From positions 62,001-126,000 of the forward strand of contig NZ_QOHF01000008.1 in the NCBI RefSeq assembly GCF_003319115.1: DNA of 64,000 nucleotides. Reading direction: 5' to 3'. Every line of letters begins with the position of its first letter. The stretch's first letter is position 1. Made by a program: the position numbers and the translations under genes. Origin of the DNA: Geodermatophilus sp. TF02-6. GTDB taxonomy: Bacteria > Actinomycetota > Actinomycetes > Mycobacteriales > Geodermatophilaceae. Below the pieces are notes generated by a model, which had not been told where the DNA came from, searched no databases, and was given only the letters and a program-made list of their open reading frames with translations. Shown in pieces: positions 9,059-18,103 of the stretch.

Positions 9059-10334
9059 TGGGCACCGCGTCGAGGACCTCCTCGCGGGTGAAGCCGAGCA
9101 CCTGCAGCACGGCGTCGAGGTAGGGCTGGTTGAGCGCGGTGTGCGCCTGTTCCCGCACATAGGGCTTGGCGTTGAACGCGATGCCCAACCCGGCGAGGCC
9201 CAGCATGTCCAGGTCGTTGGCGCCGTCGCCGACCGCCACGGTCTGCTCCAGCGGGATGCCGTGCTGCTCGGCGAACCGGACCAGGGCGTGCGCCTTGCCG
9301 GCGCGGTCGACGATCTCCCCCACCAGCCCGCCGGTCAGCCGGCCATCGGCGACCTCGAGGGTGTTGGCGGCGGCGAAGTCCAGCCCGAGCTGCTCGGCCA
9401 GCGGGTCGGTGATCTGCGTGAACCCGCCGCTGACGATGCCGCAGCGGAACCCGAGTCGCTTGAGCGTGCGGATGAGCGTGCGCGCGCCGGGAGTGAGGAC
9501 CAGGTGCTCGCGCACCTCGTCGAGCACCTCCACCGGCAGCCCGGCCAGCGCCGCCACCCGGGCGCGCAGCGACTCGGCGAAGTCCAGCTCGCCGTTCATG
9601 GCGGCGGCGGTGATCCGGGCGACCTCCGCGGCCCGGCCGGCGCGGGCGGCGAGCTCGTCGATGACCTCGCCGCGCACCAGGGTGGAGTCGACGTCGAGCA
9701 CGATGAGCCGCTTGCTGCGGCGGGTGAGCCCCACCTGCTCGACGGCGATGTCGGCGCCCGTGGTGGCCGCCACCGAGGCGAGCGCGCTGCGCAGGCCGGT
9801 GGCCTCGGCGCCGGAGACGGTGAGCTCGAAGCTGGTCACCGGGTAGTCCGACAGCCGGCGGATCGCGTCGATGTTGCCGCCGATCCCGGCGATCGCCGCC
9901 GCGGCCCCGGCCACCGCCTCGGGCGGCACGGGACGACCGAGGACGATCACGTGGTGCGACCGGCCGGCGGGGGCGGCGTCCCGACCGGCGTCACAGACCG
10001 ACTCGACCTGGACCTGCACGCCGCTCGCCCGGCCGACCTCGGCGGCCAACCGCCCGAGGGCGGCCAGGAACCGGGCCTCCTCCCCCGGCCGGCTGCCCTC
10101 CGCCGGCCGGGTGCCCACGACCACGCCGAGCACCAGCTGGCCGTGGACGACGACCTGCTCGACGTCGACGACCTCGACCGGGACGAGGTCGCCGCCGACC
10201 TCGGCGAGGGCGGCGAAGAGCCGGGCGGTGACCCCCGGCCGGTCGACCCCGGTGACGGTCAGCAGCGCCCGGGAGGTCACGGACGGGGCGGTCGTGGGTG
10301 TGTGGGGCGCGGGGTCGAGCGGCACGGCCGCCAT
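9042..10334 (-). CDS. serB: Phosphoserine phosphatase SerB with N-terminal ACT domains
   Basis: This 430-residue HAD-family enzyme makes serine from phosphoserine. Two ACT-like regulatory segments (about 20-100 and 125-200) precede the HAD core. The nucleophile Asp214 and Asp216 lie in LDVDSTLV, Ser in GIVSGGFTQI, and the Mg-binding GDGANDLDML near the C-terminus. The ACT domains usually bind serine for feedback control. It is followed by the tandem 20-bp repeat. Its substrate, phosphoserine, also feeds the CysM route encoded at 4-6 kb. Confidence 0.93.
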   Translation of the reverse strand: MAAVPLDPAPHTPTTAPSVTSRALLTVTGVDRPGVTARLFAALAEVGGDLVPVEVVDVEQVVVHGQLVLGVVVGTRPAEGSRPGEEARFLAALGRLAAEVGRASGVQVQVESVCDAGRDAAPAGRSHHVIVLGRPVPPEAVAGAAAAIAGIGGNIDAIRRLSDYPVTSFELTVSGAEATGLRSALASVAATTGADIAVEQVGLTRRSKRLIVLDVDSTLVRGEVIDELAARAGRAAEVARITAAAMNGELDFAESLRARVAALAGLPVEVLDEVREHLVLTPGARTLIRTLKRLGFRCGIVSGGFTQITDPLAEQLGLDFAAANTLEVADGRLTGGLVGEIVDRAGKAHALVRFAEQHGIPLEQTVAVGDGANDLDMLGLAGLGIAFNAKPYVREQAHTALNQPYLDAVLQVLGFTREEVLDAVPTSSSR

Positions 10335-10625
10335 CGTGCCGCACCCCTGTCCGCGCTCCCGGCAGCGCCCTGGGAGCCCACCCCGGGCACGGCGACGCTC
10401 CGCCGGCCGGGCCGGCGGGGGCGTCGCGGTCGGCCTCCAGGGCCCGGCTCTCGCCTGGCGCGTCGGTCTCCTCCAGGGTCCCGCCGGCCCCGTCCCGGGC
10501 CCCGCCCCGAGCGTGCGAGGGATGGGGAGGACGGGGTCCTTCTCCGAGTGGCGGGGAGCAGGGGGTCCTTCTCCGAAGAGCGGGGAGGACGGGGTCCTTC
10601 TCCGGTGGGAGCAGGGAGGTCCCTC
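10335..10625. repeat. Intergenic region with G-rich repeat, family 3, copy 3
   Basis: No gene is seen in this 291-base gap between serB and ctaD. The half next to ctaD holds three copies of the core: GGACGGGGTCCTTCTCCGAG near 10531, GGGGGTCCTTCTCCGA near 10561 and GGACGGGGTCCTTCTCCGG near 10587. A fourth decayed box (GGTCCCTCTCAG) ends at the ctaD stop. Confidence 0.7.
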
Positions 10626-12377
10626 TCAGGTGGGGTCGGGGTCTCCCGGACCCTGGCGCCCGCCGGAGGTGAGGCCGATCTCGGCGGCGTAGGGCTGGTG
10701 CCGCTTGCCGGCGTGCGCCTCGCGGTGCAGCCGCTCCACCAGGTGCGGGTAGTGCGCCTCGAACGCCGGCCGCTCGGAGCGGATCTTGGGGATCTCGACG
10801 AAGTTGTGCCGCGGCGGCGGGGACGACGTCGCCCACTCCAGCGAGTTCCCGTGGCCCCAGGGATCGTCACGCAGAGCCAGCCGGCCGTGTCGCCACGACT
10901 TCGCCACGTTGTAGAAGAACGGGATCGTCGACGCGCCGAGCACGAACGAGAAGATCGTCGAGACCGTGTTCAGCGTGGTGAACCCGTCGCTGGGCAGGTA
11001 GTTGGCGTACCGGCGCGGCATGCCCTCGTTGCCCAGCCAGTGCTGGACGAGGAACGTGCCGTGGAAGCCGATGAACGTCAGCCAGAAGTGCAGCTTGCCG
11101 AGGCGCTCGTCCATCATCCGGCCGCACATCTTCGGGAACCAGAAGTAGATGCCGGCGTAGGCGGCGAACACCACGGTGCCGAACACCACGTAGTGGAAGT
11201 GCGCCACCACGAAGTAGCTGTCGGACACGTGCCAGTCCAGCGGCGGGCTGGCCAGCAGCACACCGGTCAGACCCCCCAGCAGGAAGGTGACCATGAAGCC
11301 GACCGAGAACAGCATCGGTGTCTCGAAGGTCAGCTGACCCCGCCACATGGTGCCGATCCAGTTGAAGAACTTGATCCCGGTCGGCACGGCGATCAGATAG
11401 GTCAGGAAGGAGAAGAACGGCAGCAGCACCGCGCCGGTGGCGAACATGTGGTGCGCCCACACCGTCAGCGACAAGAACCCGATCGCGGTGGTGGCGAAGA
11501 CCATGCCCTTGTAGCCGAACAGCGGCTTGCGGGCGAAGACCGGGATGATCTCGGTGACGATGCCGAAGAAGGGCAGCGCGATGATGTAGACCTCGGGGTG
11601 GCCGAAGTACCAGAACAGGTGCTGCCACAGCATCGCCCCGCCGTTGGCCCGCGAGTAGACCAGGGCACCGAGCTGCCGGTCGGCCAGCAGCGCGAGCAGC
11701 GCCGCGGTCAGGATCGGGAACGCCAGCAGGATCAGCACGCTGGTGATCAGGGTGTTCCAGCAGAAGATCGGCATCCGGAACAGGGTCATGCCCGGCGCGC
11801 GCAGGCAGACGATCGTGGCGATGAAGTTGACGCCACCGAGGATGGTGCCCAGACCGCTGACCGCCAGCCCGGCGATCCACATGTCGGCGCCGGCGCCGGG
11901 GGTGTTGGTGACGTCGGACAGCGGGGTGTAGGCGAACCAGCCGAAGTCGGCGGCCCCGCCGGGGGTGAGGAACCCGGCCACGGCGATCGTGCTGCCGAAG
12001 AGGAACAGCCAGTAGGAGAAGGCGTTCAGCCGCGGGAAGGCGACGTCGGGGGCGCCGATCTGCAGCGGCATGACCAGGTTCGCGAACGCGAAGAACAGCG
12101 GCGTCGCGAAGAACAGCAGCATGATCGTGCCGTGCATGGTGAACAGCTGGTTGTACTGCTCGGGGGAGAGGAACTGCAGCCCCGACCGGGCCAGCTCACC
12201 GCGCATGAGGAGGGCCATCAGCCCCCCGATCACGAACCACGCGAACGAGGTGGCCAGGTACATGAGGCCGATGGTCTTGTGGTCGGTGGTGCGCAGCAGG
12301 TTCGAGAGCCGCGCACCCTTCTCGACCTCGCGAGCCGGGCTCGGTCGGCTCACGATCGGCGCCGGTGCGATCGTCAC
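10626..12377 (-). CDS. ctaD: Cytochrome c oxidase subunit I (aa3 type)
   Basis: This 583-residue, 12-helix haem-copper oxidase core subunit reduces oxygen to water and pumps protons. [15 protein letters not shown] holds the CuB His and cross-linked Tyr. WAHHMF gives the CuB His pair and [10 protein letters not shown] the haem a/a3 ligands. The soluble C-terminal tail ([22 protein letters not shown]) is usual for actinobacterial CtaD. It is not in an operon with ctaC here. The assembly factor CtaG is encoded about 3 kb further on. Confidence 0.95.
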   Translation of the reverse strand: MTIAPAPIVSRPSPAREVEKGARLSNLLRTTDHKTIGLMYLATSFAWFVIGGLMALLMRGELARSGLQFLSPEQYNQLFTMHGTIMLLFFATPLFFAFANLVMPLQIGAPDVAFPRLNAFSYWLFLFGSTIAVAGFLTPGGAADFGWFAYTPLSDVTNTPGAGADMWIAGLAVSGLGTILGGVNFIATIVCLRAPGMTLFRMPIFCWNTLITSVLILLAFPILTAALLALLADRQLGALVYSRANGGAMLWQHLFWYFGHPEVYIIALPFFGIVTEIIPVFARKPLFGYKGMVFATTAIGFLSLTVWAHHMFATGAVLLPFFSFLTYLIAVPTGIKFFNWIGTMWRGQLTFETPMLFSVGFMVTFLLGGLTGVLLASPPLDWHVSDSYFVVAHFHYVVFGTVVFAAYAGIYFWFPKMCGRMMDERLGKLHFWLTFIGFHGTFLVQHWLGNEGMPRRYANYLPSDGFTTLNTVSTIFSFVLGASTIPFFYNVAKSWRHGRLALRDDPWGHGNSLEWATSSPPPRHNFVEIPKIRSERPAFEAHYPHLVERLHREAHAGKRHQPYAAEIGLTSGGRQGPGDPDPT

Positions 12378-12513
12378 GACCGCAGCTTAGACAGCCCGCG
12401 CGGAGGTCCTCCGTCCGCCGGGGGGCGCGTCGGTCCGCGCTGCTCAGCGCCCCGCCGTCGGACACCGTCGTGATGGGACCGTGATCCGGGCGGCTCGCGC
12501 TGGCGGGAATCGG

Positions 12514-13380
12514 TCAGGCCGGGCGGGTCCAGGTGGTGACCTCGACCGACACGGTCACCGGCGAGAGCTCCGGCAGCTGGGCCACGGCCGCCACCAGACC
12601 CGCTGGCGTCAGGTGCCGGGCGTGCGGGCCCATGCCGACCAGGGTCGCGACCGCCGCGCGGTCGAGTTCCAGCCGCTCGCGGTGACCGCGGGCGCCGGCC
12701 GGCCGCAAGTGCGGCTCGAGCGTCCCGGCGAGCCGGCGGGCCTTGTCCGAATCCACCCGCAGCAGCCCGAGCGGCCCGACGAGCTCGGCGAGGTGGTCGG
12801 TGGCGGGGGTGACGACGACCAGCCGGCCCCCTGGCCGCAGCACCCGGGCGGTCTCCGGGCCGTTGCGGGGGGCGAACACGACCAGCACCCGGTCGGCGGC
12901 AGCGTCGCGCACGGGCAGCCGGGCCCAGACGTCGGCCACCACCGCGAGCGCCCGGGGGTGGGCTGAGGCCGCCCGGCGGGCGGCGTACCGGGAGGAGTCC
13001 AGGACCACCCCGACCGCGCCGGGCAGCCGGTCGAGGACGCCGGCCAGGTGCTGCCCGGTCCCCCCGCCGAGGTCGAGCAGCGCGGCGGGCGGACCGCCGT
13101 CCCCCGCGGCGACGGCGTCCCCCAGGAGCCGCGTGACCCCCCGGTAGTGGCCGGCGGCGAGGAAGGCGACCCGGTCGGCGACCATCGCCGCGGAGTCGCC
13201 GGACGGCGGCACGTGACCGGGCGGCAGCAGCGTGACGTGCCCCTGCCGGGCGCGGTCGTAGGCGTGCCCGGCGGGGCAGCGCAGACCGGCGTCGTCCGGC
13301 CGGGTGGCCAGCGGCTGCCCGCACACCGGGCAGGCCAGCAGCTCCACGGCCCGCGGCGGCCAGGGCCGGCGGGGGCTCAC
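12514..13380 (-). CDS. RlmA-like 23S rRNA (guanine-N1) methyltransferase / putative RNA methyltransferase
   Basis: A zinc-ribbon start (LACPVCGQPL ... LRCPAGHAYD) is followed by a class I SAM methyltransferase domain (LLDLGGGTGQHLAG). This is the RlmA(I/II)/TlrB architecture, which methylates G745 or G748 of 23S rRNA. The family's motif RQGHVTLLPPG is present near residue 41. The GTG at 13380 is chosen because it overlaps the stop of the phosphoesterase gene as GTGA; the longer open frame to 13809 is a shadow of that gene. About 288 residues. Some family members give macrolide resistance, but this cannot be judged here. Confidence 0.82.
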   Translation of the reverse strand: MSPRRPWPPRAVELLACPVCGQPLATRPDDAGLRCPAGHAYDRARQGHVTLLPPGHVPPSGDSAAMVADRVAFLAAGHYRGVTRLLGDAVAAGDGGPPAALLDLGGGTGQHLAGVLDRLPGAVGVVLDSSRYAARRAASAHPRALAVVADVWARLPVRDAAADRVLVVFAPRNGPETARVLRPGGRLVVVTPATDHLAELVGPLGLLRVDSDKARRLAGTLEPHLRPAGARGHRERLELDRAAVATLVGMGPHARHLTPAGLVAAVAQLPELSPVTVSVEVTTWTRPA

Positions 13381-13880
13381 CTGGGGACGGGGTGGAAGGT
13401 CACGTCGCCGAGGGCGCCGCGGTCGACCACCGCGGTCACGAAGGTGCCGTGCGGCTGGCGGCGCCGGTCGGTCGGCGAGCCGGGGTTGAGCAGGCGCAGG
13501 CCGGTGCCGGCCGTGGTGTCCCACGGGATGTGGCTGTGGCCGAACATGAGCAGGTCGGTGTCGGGAAACCGGGCGGCGCAGCGGGCCTCGCGGCCCCTCG
13601 CGTCCCCGGTCTCGTGGACGACGACCAGCCGGATGCCCTCGATCTCGGCGCGGGCGACCTCCGGCAACCGCTCGCGCAGCGGCCCGTGGTCGTTGTTGCC
13701 GTGGACGGCGACCAGCCGGCGGGCGCGCGCCTCGATGCGGTCGAGCAGCGCGACATCCACCCAGTCGCCGGCGTGGACGACGACGTCGGCGGCGTCGACG
13801 GCGGCCCACAGGACATGAGGAAGGTCACGTGCTCGTTTCGGGACGTGCGTGTCCGAGGTGAGGACCAGGGATACCGACAC
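13377..13880 (-). CDS. YfcE/MJ0936-type metallophosphoesterase
   Basis: This is a 167-residue calcineurin-like phosphoesterase. Metal ligands appear in order: SDTH, HAGDW, GNNDHG, VHETGD and GHSHIPW. Enzymes of this small type hydrolyse phosphodiesters with two metal ions. The start is the GTG at 13880 (VSLVLTSDTH). The much longer open frame upstream is antisense to the MFS gene and not real. It is translationally coupled to the downstream rRNA methyltransferase and divergent from the MFS gene 93 bases away. Confidence 0.85.
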   Translation of the reverse strand: MSVSLVLTSDTHVPKRARDLPHVLWAAVDAADVVVHAGDWVDVALLDRIEARARRLVAVHGNNDHGPLRERLPEVARAEIEGIRLVVVHETGDARGREARCAARFPDTDLLMFGHSHIPWDTTAGTGLRLLNPGSPTDRRRQPHGTFVTAVVDRGALGDVTFHPVPR

Positions 13881-13973
13881 AGGACCATCGTCCCAGGCGG
13901 CTAGATTCGTCCTGCTCGATGTTCGTCCTGCTCGATGAACCGGGCGTTCCCCTGCACGACCTCGAGGACTCGC

Positions 13974-15518
13974 ATGACCGAACCCGCGACCACGCACGCC
14001 TCCGGCGCCGACGACCTCGGCGCGGAGCCGTACCCGAGGCGGTGGCTGGCCCTCGCGGTCATCGCCGTGACCATCCTGATGGTCATCCTCGACGCGACCA
14101 TCGTCAACATCGCCCTGCCGGCCGTCTCTGCCGACCTGGGCATCACCGCGGCGAGCCAGCAGTGGATCGTCACCGCCTACACCCTGACCTTCGGCGGTTT
14201 CCTGCTCCTCGGCGGCCGCATCGCCGACTTCTGGGGCCGCAAACGCACCTACCTGGTGGGCGCGGTCGGCTTCGCGCTGGCCTCGGCCGTGGGCGGGCTG
14301 GCCGGCAACGAACAGGTGCTCTTCGCCGCCCGCGCCGCCCAGGGCGCCTTCGGCGCGCTGCTCGCCCCCGCCTCGCTGTCGCTGCTGACGGTGCTGTTCA
14401 CCGACACGAAGGAGCGGGCCAGAGCGTTCGCCGTCTACGGCGCGATCGCCGGCGGCGGCTCGGCCGTCGGGCTGCTGCTCGGCGGCGTGCTCACCGAGTA
14501 CGCCGACTGGCGCTGGTGCTTCTGGGTCAACGTGCCGGTGGCGGTCGTCGCCGTCCTCGCCGCCATCCCGATCGTGCCCGAGAGCCGCGCGCCCGGGGAC
14601 ACCGAGTACGACGTGCCCGGCGCGGTGCTGGTCACCCTCGGCCTGGCCTCGCTCGTCTACGGGTTCACCCGGGTGGCCCAGACCTCGCAGGAGAACGCCG
14701 AGCGCGGTGTCAGCGGCAACGGCTGGACCGACCCGAGCGCGCTCACGTTCATCGGGATCGGTCTGGTGCTGGTAGCGGCGTTCGTGGTCGTCGAGCTGCG
14801 CGCGGCCAACCCGCTGCTGCCCATGCGGCTGGTGCTGGACCGCAACCGCGGCGGGGCCTATCTGACCTCCACGTTGGTCGGCTCGGGACTGGTCGGGGCG
14901 TTCTTCTTCCTGTCGCTGTACTTCCAGCAGGTGCTCGGCTACACACCCGTCACGGCCGGGGTCGCCTCGCTGCCGGTGACCCTGGGCATCCTCGTCTCCG
15001 CCGGTGCGGCCAGCAACCTGGCACCGCGGCTCGGTCCCAGGCCGCTCATGGTGCTCGGCGGGCTCCTGGCCGCGAGCGGGTTGTTCCTGCTCTCGCTCGT
15101 CGCCGTCGACACGTCGTTCTGGACCCTGCCCTTCCCCGCCCAGCTGCTGCTGGGCCTGGGGCTGGGCTTCACCTTCGTGCCGCTGTCGAACCTGGCGCTG
15201 GTCGGCGCGGGTACGCACGACGCCGGGGCGGCCAGCGCCGTGCTCAACGCCACCCAGCAGGTCGGCGCCTCGATCGGCACCGCGCTGCTGGCGACGCTGT
15301 CGGTCGGGGCGATCACCGACTTCTTCACCGGCGTCGCCGCCTCCGGCGGGAACCCGACGGACCCGGCGGTCGCGGCGCAGGCGCAGGTCGAGGGCTACAC
15401 CACGGCCTTCACCTGGGCGGCCGGGCTGCTGGTGCTCGGCGCGCTGGCGTCCGCGGTGCTCGTCAAGGCGACCAAGGAGGACCTGCCCGCCGACGGCGGC
15501 CCGGTCCACGTGGGCTGA
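13974..15518 (+). CDS. DHA2-family MFS drug/proton antiporter (EmrB/QacA type)
   Basis: The 514-residue protein has about 14 transmembrane segments. Motif A (GGRIADFWGRKRTYLVG), the DHA2 motif D1 (LDATIVNIALPAV) and motif C-like glycine runs (GAIAGGGSAVGLLLGG) are all present. It would export a toxic small molecule in exchange for protons. The ATG at 13974 has GAGGAC upstream. A perfect palindromic repeat follows 19 bases after the stop. No dedicated regulator is adjacent. Confidence 0.9.
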   Translation: MTEPATTHASGADDLGAEPYPRRWLALAVIAVTILMVILDATIVNIALPAVSADLGITAASQQWIVTAYTLTFGGFLLLGGRIADFWGRKRTYLVGAVGFALASAVGGLAGNEQVLFAARAAQGAFGALLAPASLSLLTVLFTDTKERARAFAVYGAIAGGGSAVGLLLGGVLTEYADWRWCFWVNVPVAVVAVLAAIPIVPESRAPGDTEYDVPGAVLVTLGLASLVYGFTRVAQTSQENAERGVSGNGWTDPSALTFIGIGLVLVAAFVVVELRAANPLLPMRLVLDRNRGGAYLTSTLVGSGLVGAFFFLSLYFQQVLGYTPVTAGVASLPVTLGILVSAGAASNLAPRLGPRPLMVLGGLLAASGLFLLSLVAVDTSFWTLPFPAQLLLGLGLGFTFVPLSNLALVGAGTHDAGAASAVLNATQQVGASIGTALLATLSVGAITDFFTGVAASGGNPTDPAVAAQAQVEGYTTAFTWAAGLLVLGALASAVLVKATKEDLPADGGPVHVG

Positions 15519-15536
15519 GCGAGCCCTCCCCCCTCG

Positions 15537-15608
15537 GTCGATCATGGGGTTGTCGTCGGTTCCGCCGGCGTGTCCGGCCGTGTCACCGGCAACAACCCCA
15601 TGATCGAC
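15537..15608. repeat. Palindromic repeat family 2, copy 1 (17-bp perfect arms)
   Basis: The arms GTCGATCATGGGGTTGT (15537-15553) and ACAACCCCATGATCGAC (15592-15608) are perfect complements, separated by a 38-base G+C-rich loop. The copy at 21006-21087 has the same loop sequence in reverse orientation. It separates the convergent MFS and ctaG genes, so it could terminate both. Confidence 0.85.
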
Positions 15609-15643
15609 TCGACGGGTGAGGCGGTCGCGGAGGGTGAGCGGGG

Positions 15644-16609
15644 TCAGGAGCCGGTTCTCCGCGCGGCCATGGCCCGGAGTCGGGCGTTGTAGGCCTCGAG
15701 CTCGGCGTCCTCGGTGCGGACGGCGACGCGGTCGAGGCGGCGGGCCTTGCGCTCCTCCGAGGCCATCCAGGAGAAGAGCACCATCGCCATCACGAAGACG
15801 GTGGGCAGCTCGCCGAAGGACCAGGCGATGCTGCCCGCCGTGCCCTGGTCGGCCAGCGGGTCGACGCCCCAGCCGGCCGGCGGGTGCGCGAAGGTCCCCA
15901 CGACCAGCGAGCCGGCCATCATGACCGCGACGCCGAAGAAGGCGTGCAGCGGCATCGGGATGATCAGCTCGAGCATCCGGCCGCCGTGGCCCGCCGTCCG
16001 GGGCCAGGGGTCCTGGGCCAGGATGGGGCCGAAGAACAGCAGCCCAGTGACGGTGAAGTGGGCGAGCATGAACTCGTGGCCGAACGGGTCGGCCATGAGC
16101 GCGTCGAACAGCGGGGTGAAGTAGACGGCGTAGAGGCTGGCGAGGAACAGCGGCAGCGTGAAGGCCGGGTGCGCCAGGAACCGGGCGACCCGGCTGTGCA
16201 GCACGTCGAGCAGCAGCGCCCGCGGGACGCCGGCCAGCCCCCTACCGCGGGGCAGCGTCCGCAGCGCCAGGGTGACCGGCGCGCCGAGCAGCAGCAGGAT
16301 CGGCGCCACCATCGACAGCACCATGTGCTGGGCCATGTGCACGCTGAACAGCACCATGCTGTAGCCGTTCAGCCACGTGCCGGTGACGGCGAACAGCGCG
16401 ACGCAGCCGGCGGCCCAGGACGCCGTCCGCCACCAGGGCCAGGCCACGCCCGTGCGGCGCAGCACCACGACGGCGACCAGGTACCCCACGACGCCGAGCA
16501 GGCTGAGCACCGCGAGCACCGACCAGCCGTCGAGGTGCGGGAGGAACATCCGCCCCCAGGTCGGAGGCTGCGGGGGCACCCACATGCCCGAGTGGGAACC
16601 GTGGTCCAC
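15644..16609 (-). CDS. CtaG-type cytochrome c oxidase assembly protein
   Basis: The 321-residue protein has about seven membrane helices and matches the caa3_CtaG family that helps insert copper into cytochrome oxidase. Conserved features are HMAQHMVLSMVAPILLLLGA, with the His/Met copper-handling residues, and an N-terminal MDHGSHSGMW that is also His/Met rich. The C-terminal tail is charged and cytosolic. It is upstream of, and on the same strand as, family-3 repeats rather than other oxidase genes, but ctaD is within 3.3 kb. Confidence 0.88.
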   Translation of the reverse strand: MDHGSHSGMWVPPQPPTWGRMFLPHLDGWSVLAVLSLLGVVGYLVAVVVLRRTGVAWPWWRTASWAAGCVALFAVTGTWLNGYSMVLFSVHMAQHMVLSMVAPILLLLGAPVTLALRTLPRGRGLAGVPRALLLDVLHSRVARFLAHPAFTLPLFLASLYAVYFTPLFDALMADPFGHEFMLAHFTVTGLLFFGPILAQDPWPRTAGHGGRMLELIIPMPLHAFFGVAVMMAGSLVVGTFAHPPAGWGVDPLADQGTAGSIAWSFGELPTVFVMAMVLFSWMASEERKARRLDRVAVRTEDAELEAYNARLRAMAARRTGS

Positions 16610-16674
16610 CTGCCGCCTCCTGCCCTACCGTCCGCCCTGCTCCCCCACTGTCCCACCAGGTGACCGGACGGGGC

Positions 16675-16836
16675 GGCCCTGCTGCAGGGTCCCGCCGCGA
16701 GTTCGCGAGTGGTGGGGGGCAGCGGCGGCCCCGTCCCGGGTCCCGCCGGCCCCTCTGCAGGGTCCCGCTGCGAGCCTGCGAGCAGTGGGGGGCAGAGGGG
16801 TCCTTCTCCGAGGGGTGGGGAGGACGGGGTCCTTGT
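16675..16836. repeat. G-rich intergenic repeat, family 3, copy 4
   Basis: Two CTGCAGGGTCCCGC boxes (16681 and 16764), two GTGGGGGGCAG boxes and two core boxes (GGGGTCCTTCTCCGAG near 16798; GGACGGGGTCCTTGTTCAG ending at the CDF stop) form an internally duplicated block between ctaG and the CDF gene. Confidence 0.65.
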
Positions 16837-17766
16837 TCAGTCGTGGACCGGCGCCTCGTGCCCGGCGTGCGCCTCGGCCTCCAGCTGGAAGGTGCAGTGC
16901 TCGACGTCGAAGTGGTCACCCAGGCAGGCGCAGAGCGCGTCGAGGACCCGGCCGCCGTGGCCGGCCTCGAGCGCCTCGTCGGTGACGACGACGTGCGCCG
17001 AGAGCACCGGCAGGCCGGAGGTGATGGTCCACGCGTGCAGGTCGTGGACGCCGAGGACGCCGTCCACTCCCAGGATGTGCGCCCGCACCTCGTCCAGGTC
17101 CACCCCCCGCGGCGCGGCCTCGAGCAGGACGTCGACGGCCTCGCGCAGCAGCGACCAGGCCCGCGGCACCACCAGCGCGGCGACGACCAGGGAGGCGACG
17201 GTGTCGGCCGGCGTCCAGCCGGTGAGGACGATGACCAGGGCGGCGACGAGCACCGCCACCGAGCCCAGTGCGTCGCCGAGCACCTCCAGGTGGGCACCGC
17301 GGACGGCGAGCGAGTCGCGGCGGCCGCGGTGCAGGAGCGCCAACCCGCCGAGGTTGGCCGCCAGGCCGGCCGCGGCGACGGTGAGCATCACGCCGGAGCC
17401 GATCTCCGGAGGGTCGCCGATCCGGCGGACCGCCTCCACGAGCACGTAGCCGGCGACGCCGACCAGCAGCAGCCCGTTGGCGACGGCGGCGAGGATCTCC
17501 GCCCGCTGCCAGCCGAAGGTCCGCCGGCCGTGGGCGGGGCGCTGGGCCAGCGTGACCGCGCCCAGGGCCAGGGCGATGCCCAGGGCGTCGGTGGCCATGT
17601 GCCCGGCGTCGGCCAGCAGCGCCAGCGACCCCGAGGCCAGCGCACCGGCGATCTCGGCCGCCATCACGGTGACGGTCAGCGTGAGGACGACGGCCAGCCG
17701 GCGGCGGTGCGCGGCCGAGGCGGTGCCGCCGGGGTGCCCGTGGGCGTGCCCGTGACCGTGGCCCAT
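16837..17766 (-). CDS. Cation diffusion facilitator (CzcD/ZitB-type metal exporter)
   Basis: This is a 309-residue CDF protein. A His-rich N-terminus (MGHGHGHAHGHPGG) precedes six membrane helices. The metal-site residues H/D appear in LLADAGHMATDALG and HLEVLGDALGSVAV, and a cytosolic C-terminal domain carries DLHAWTITSG. It exports Zn2+ or Cd2+/Co2+ against protons. The ATG at 17766 has a strong GGAGGAG ribosome site. Upstream open frame is an antisense artefact of the dehydrogenase gene. Confidence 0.92.
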   Translation of the reverse strand: MGHGHGHAHGHPGGTASAAHRRRLAVVLTLTVTVMAAEIAGALASGSLALLADAGHMATDALGIALALGAVTLAQRPAHGRRTFGWQRAEILAAVANGLLLVGVAGYVLVEAVRRIGDPPEIGSGVMLTVAAAGLAANLGGLALLHRGRRDSLAVRGAHLEVLGDALGSVAVLVAALVIVLTGWTPADTVASLVVAALVVPRAWSLLREAVDVLLEAAPRGVDLDEVRAHILGVDGVLGVHDLHAWTITSGLPVLSAHVVVTDEALEAGHGGRVLDALCACLGDHFDVEHCTFQLEAEAHAGHEAPVHD

Positions 17767-18103
17767 CAGCTCCTCCTCCCCGGTGCGCCGTCCACCCGTC
17801 GAGTGTCCCGCACCGCGGCAGGGCCCTGGACGGAGGACGCGGCCGGCGGGTCGGACCCGGACGCCGCGCTCCGGCAGCCACGGGACCGGGTCGACCGCCG
17901 CTCCGCCCGGCCCGCCGACGTGCGCCTCGACGTGCCGGCCCGGAACGGCCGGGAGCCACCGGCGGTGTCGACGCAGCGTCAACCAGGTACAGCATCTGGT
18001 CAGCGACGCGCGGGTTCGGGGCCGCGGCACGCACGATCCGGCTCGCGACGGGGCAGGGGGCCCTCGTCGTAGCCCGTCGACCCTGACCGAGGAGCACACC
18101 CCC
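17767..18103. other. Divergent intergenic region, no gene seen
   Basis: These 337 bases separate the divergent CDF and dehydrogenase genes and must hold both promoters. GACCGAGGAG at 18084-18093 is the ribosome site for the dehydrogenase. No conserved operator or recognisable protein fragment was found. Confidence 0.5.

Noticed and set aside
8517-12473. Very long plus-strand open frame (1318 codons) across serB and ctaD
   Set aside because: It is antisense to two well-supported genes and is rich in Gly, Arg, Pro, His and Gln, the usual result of reading high-G+C coding DNA backwards.
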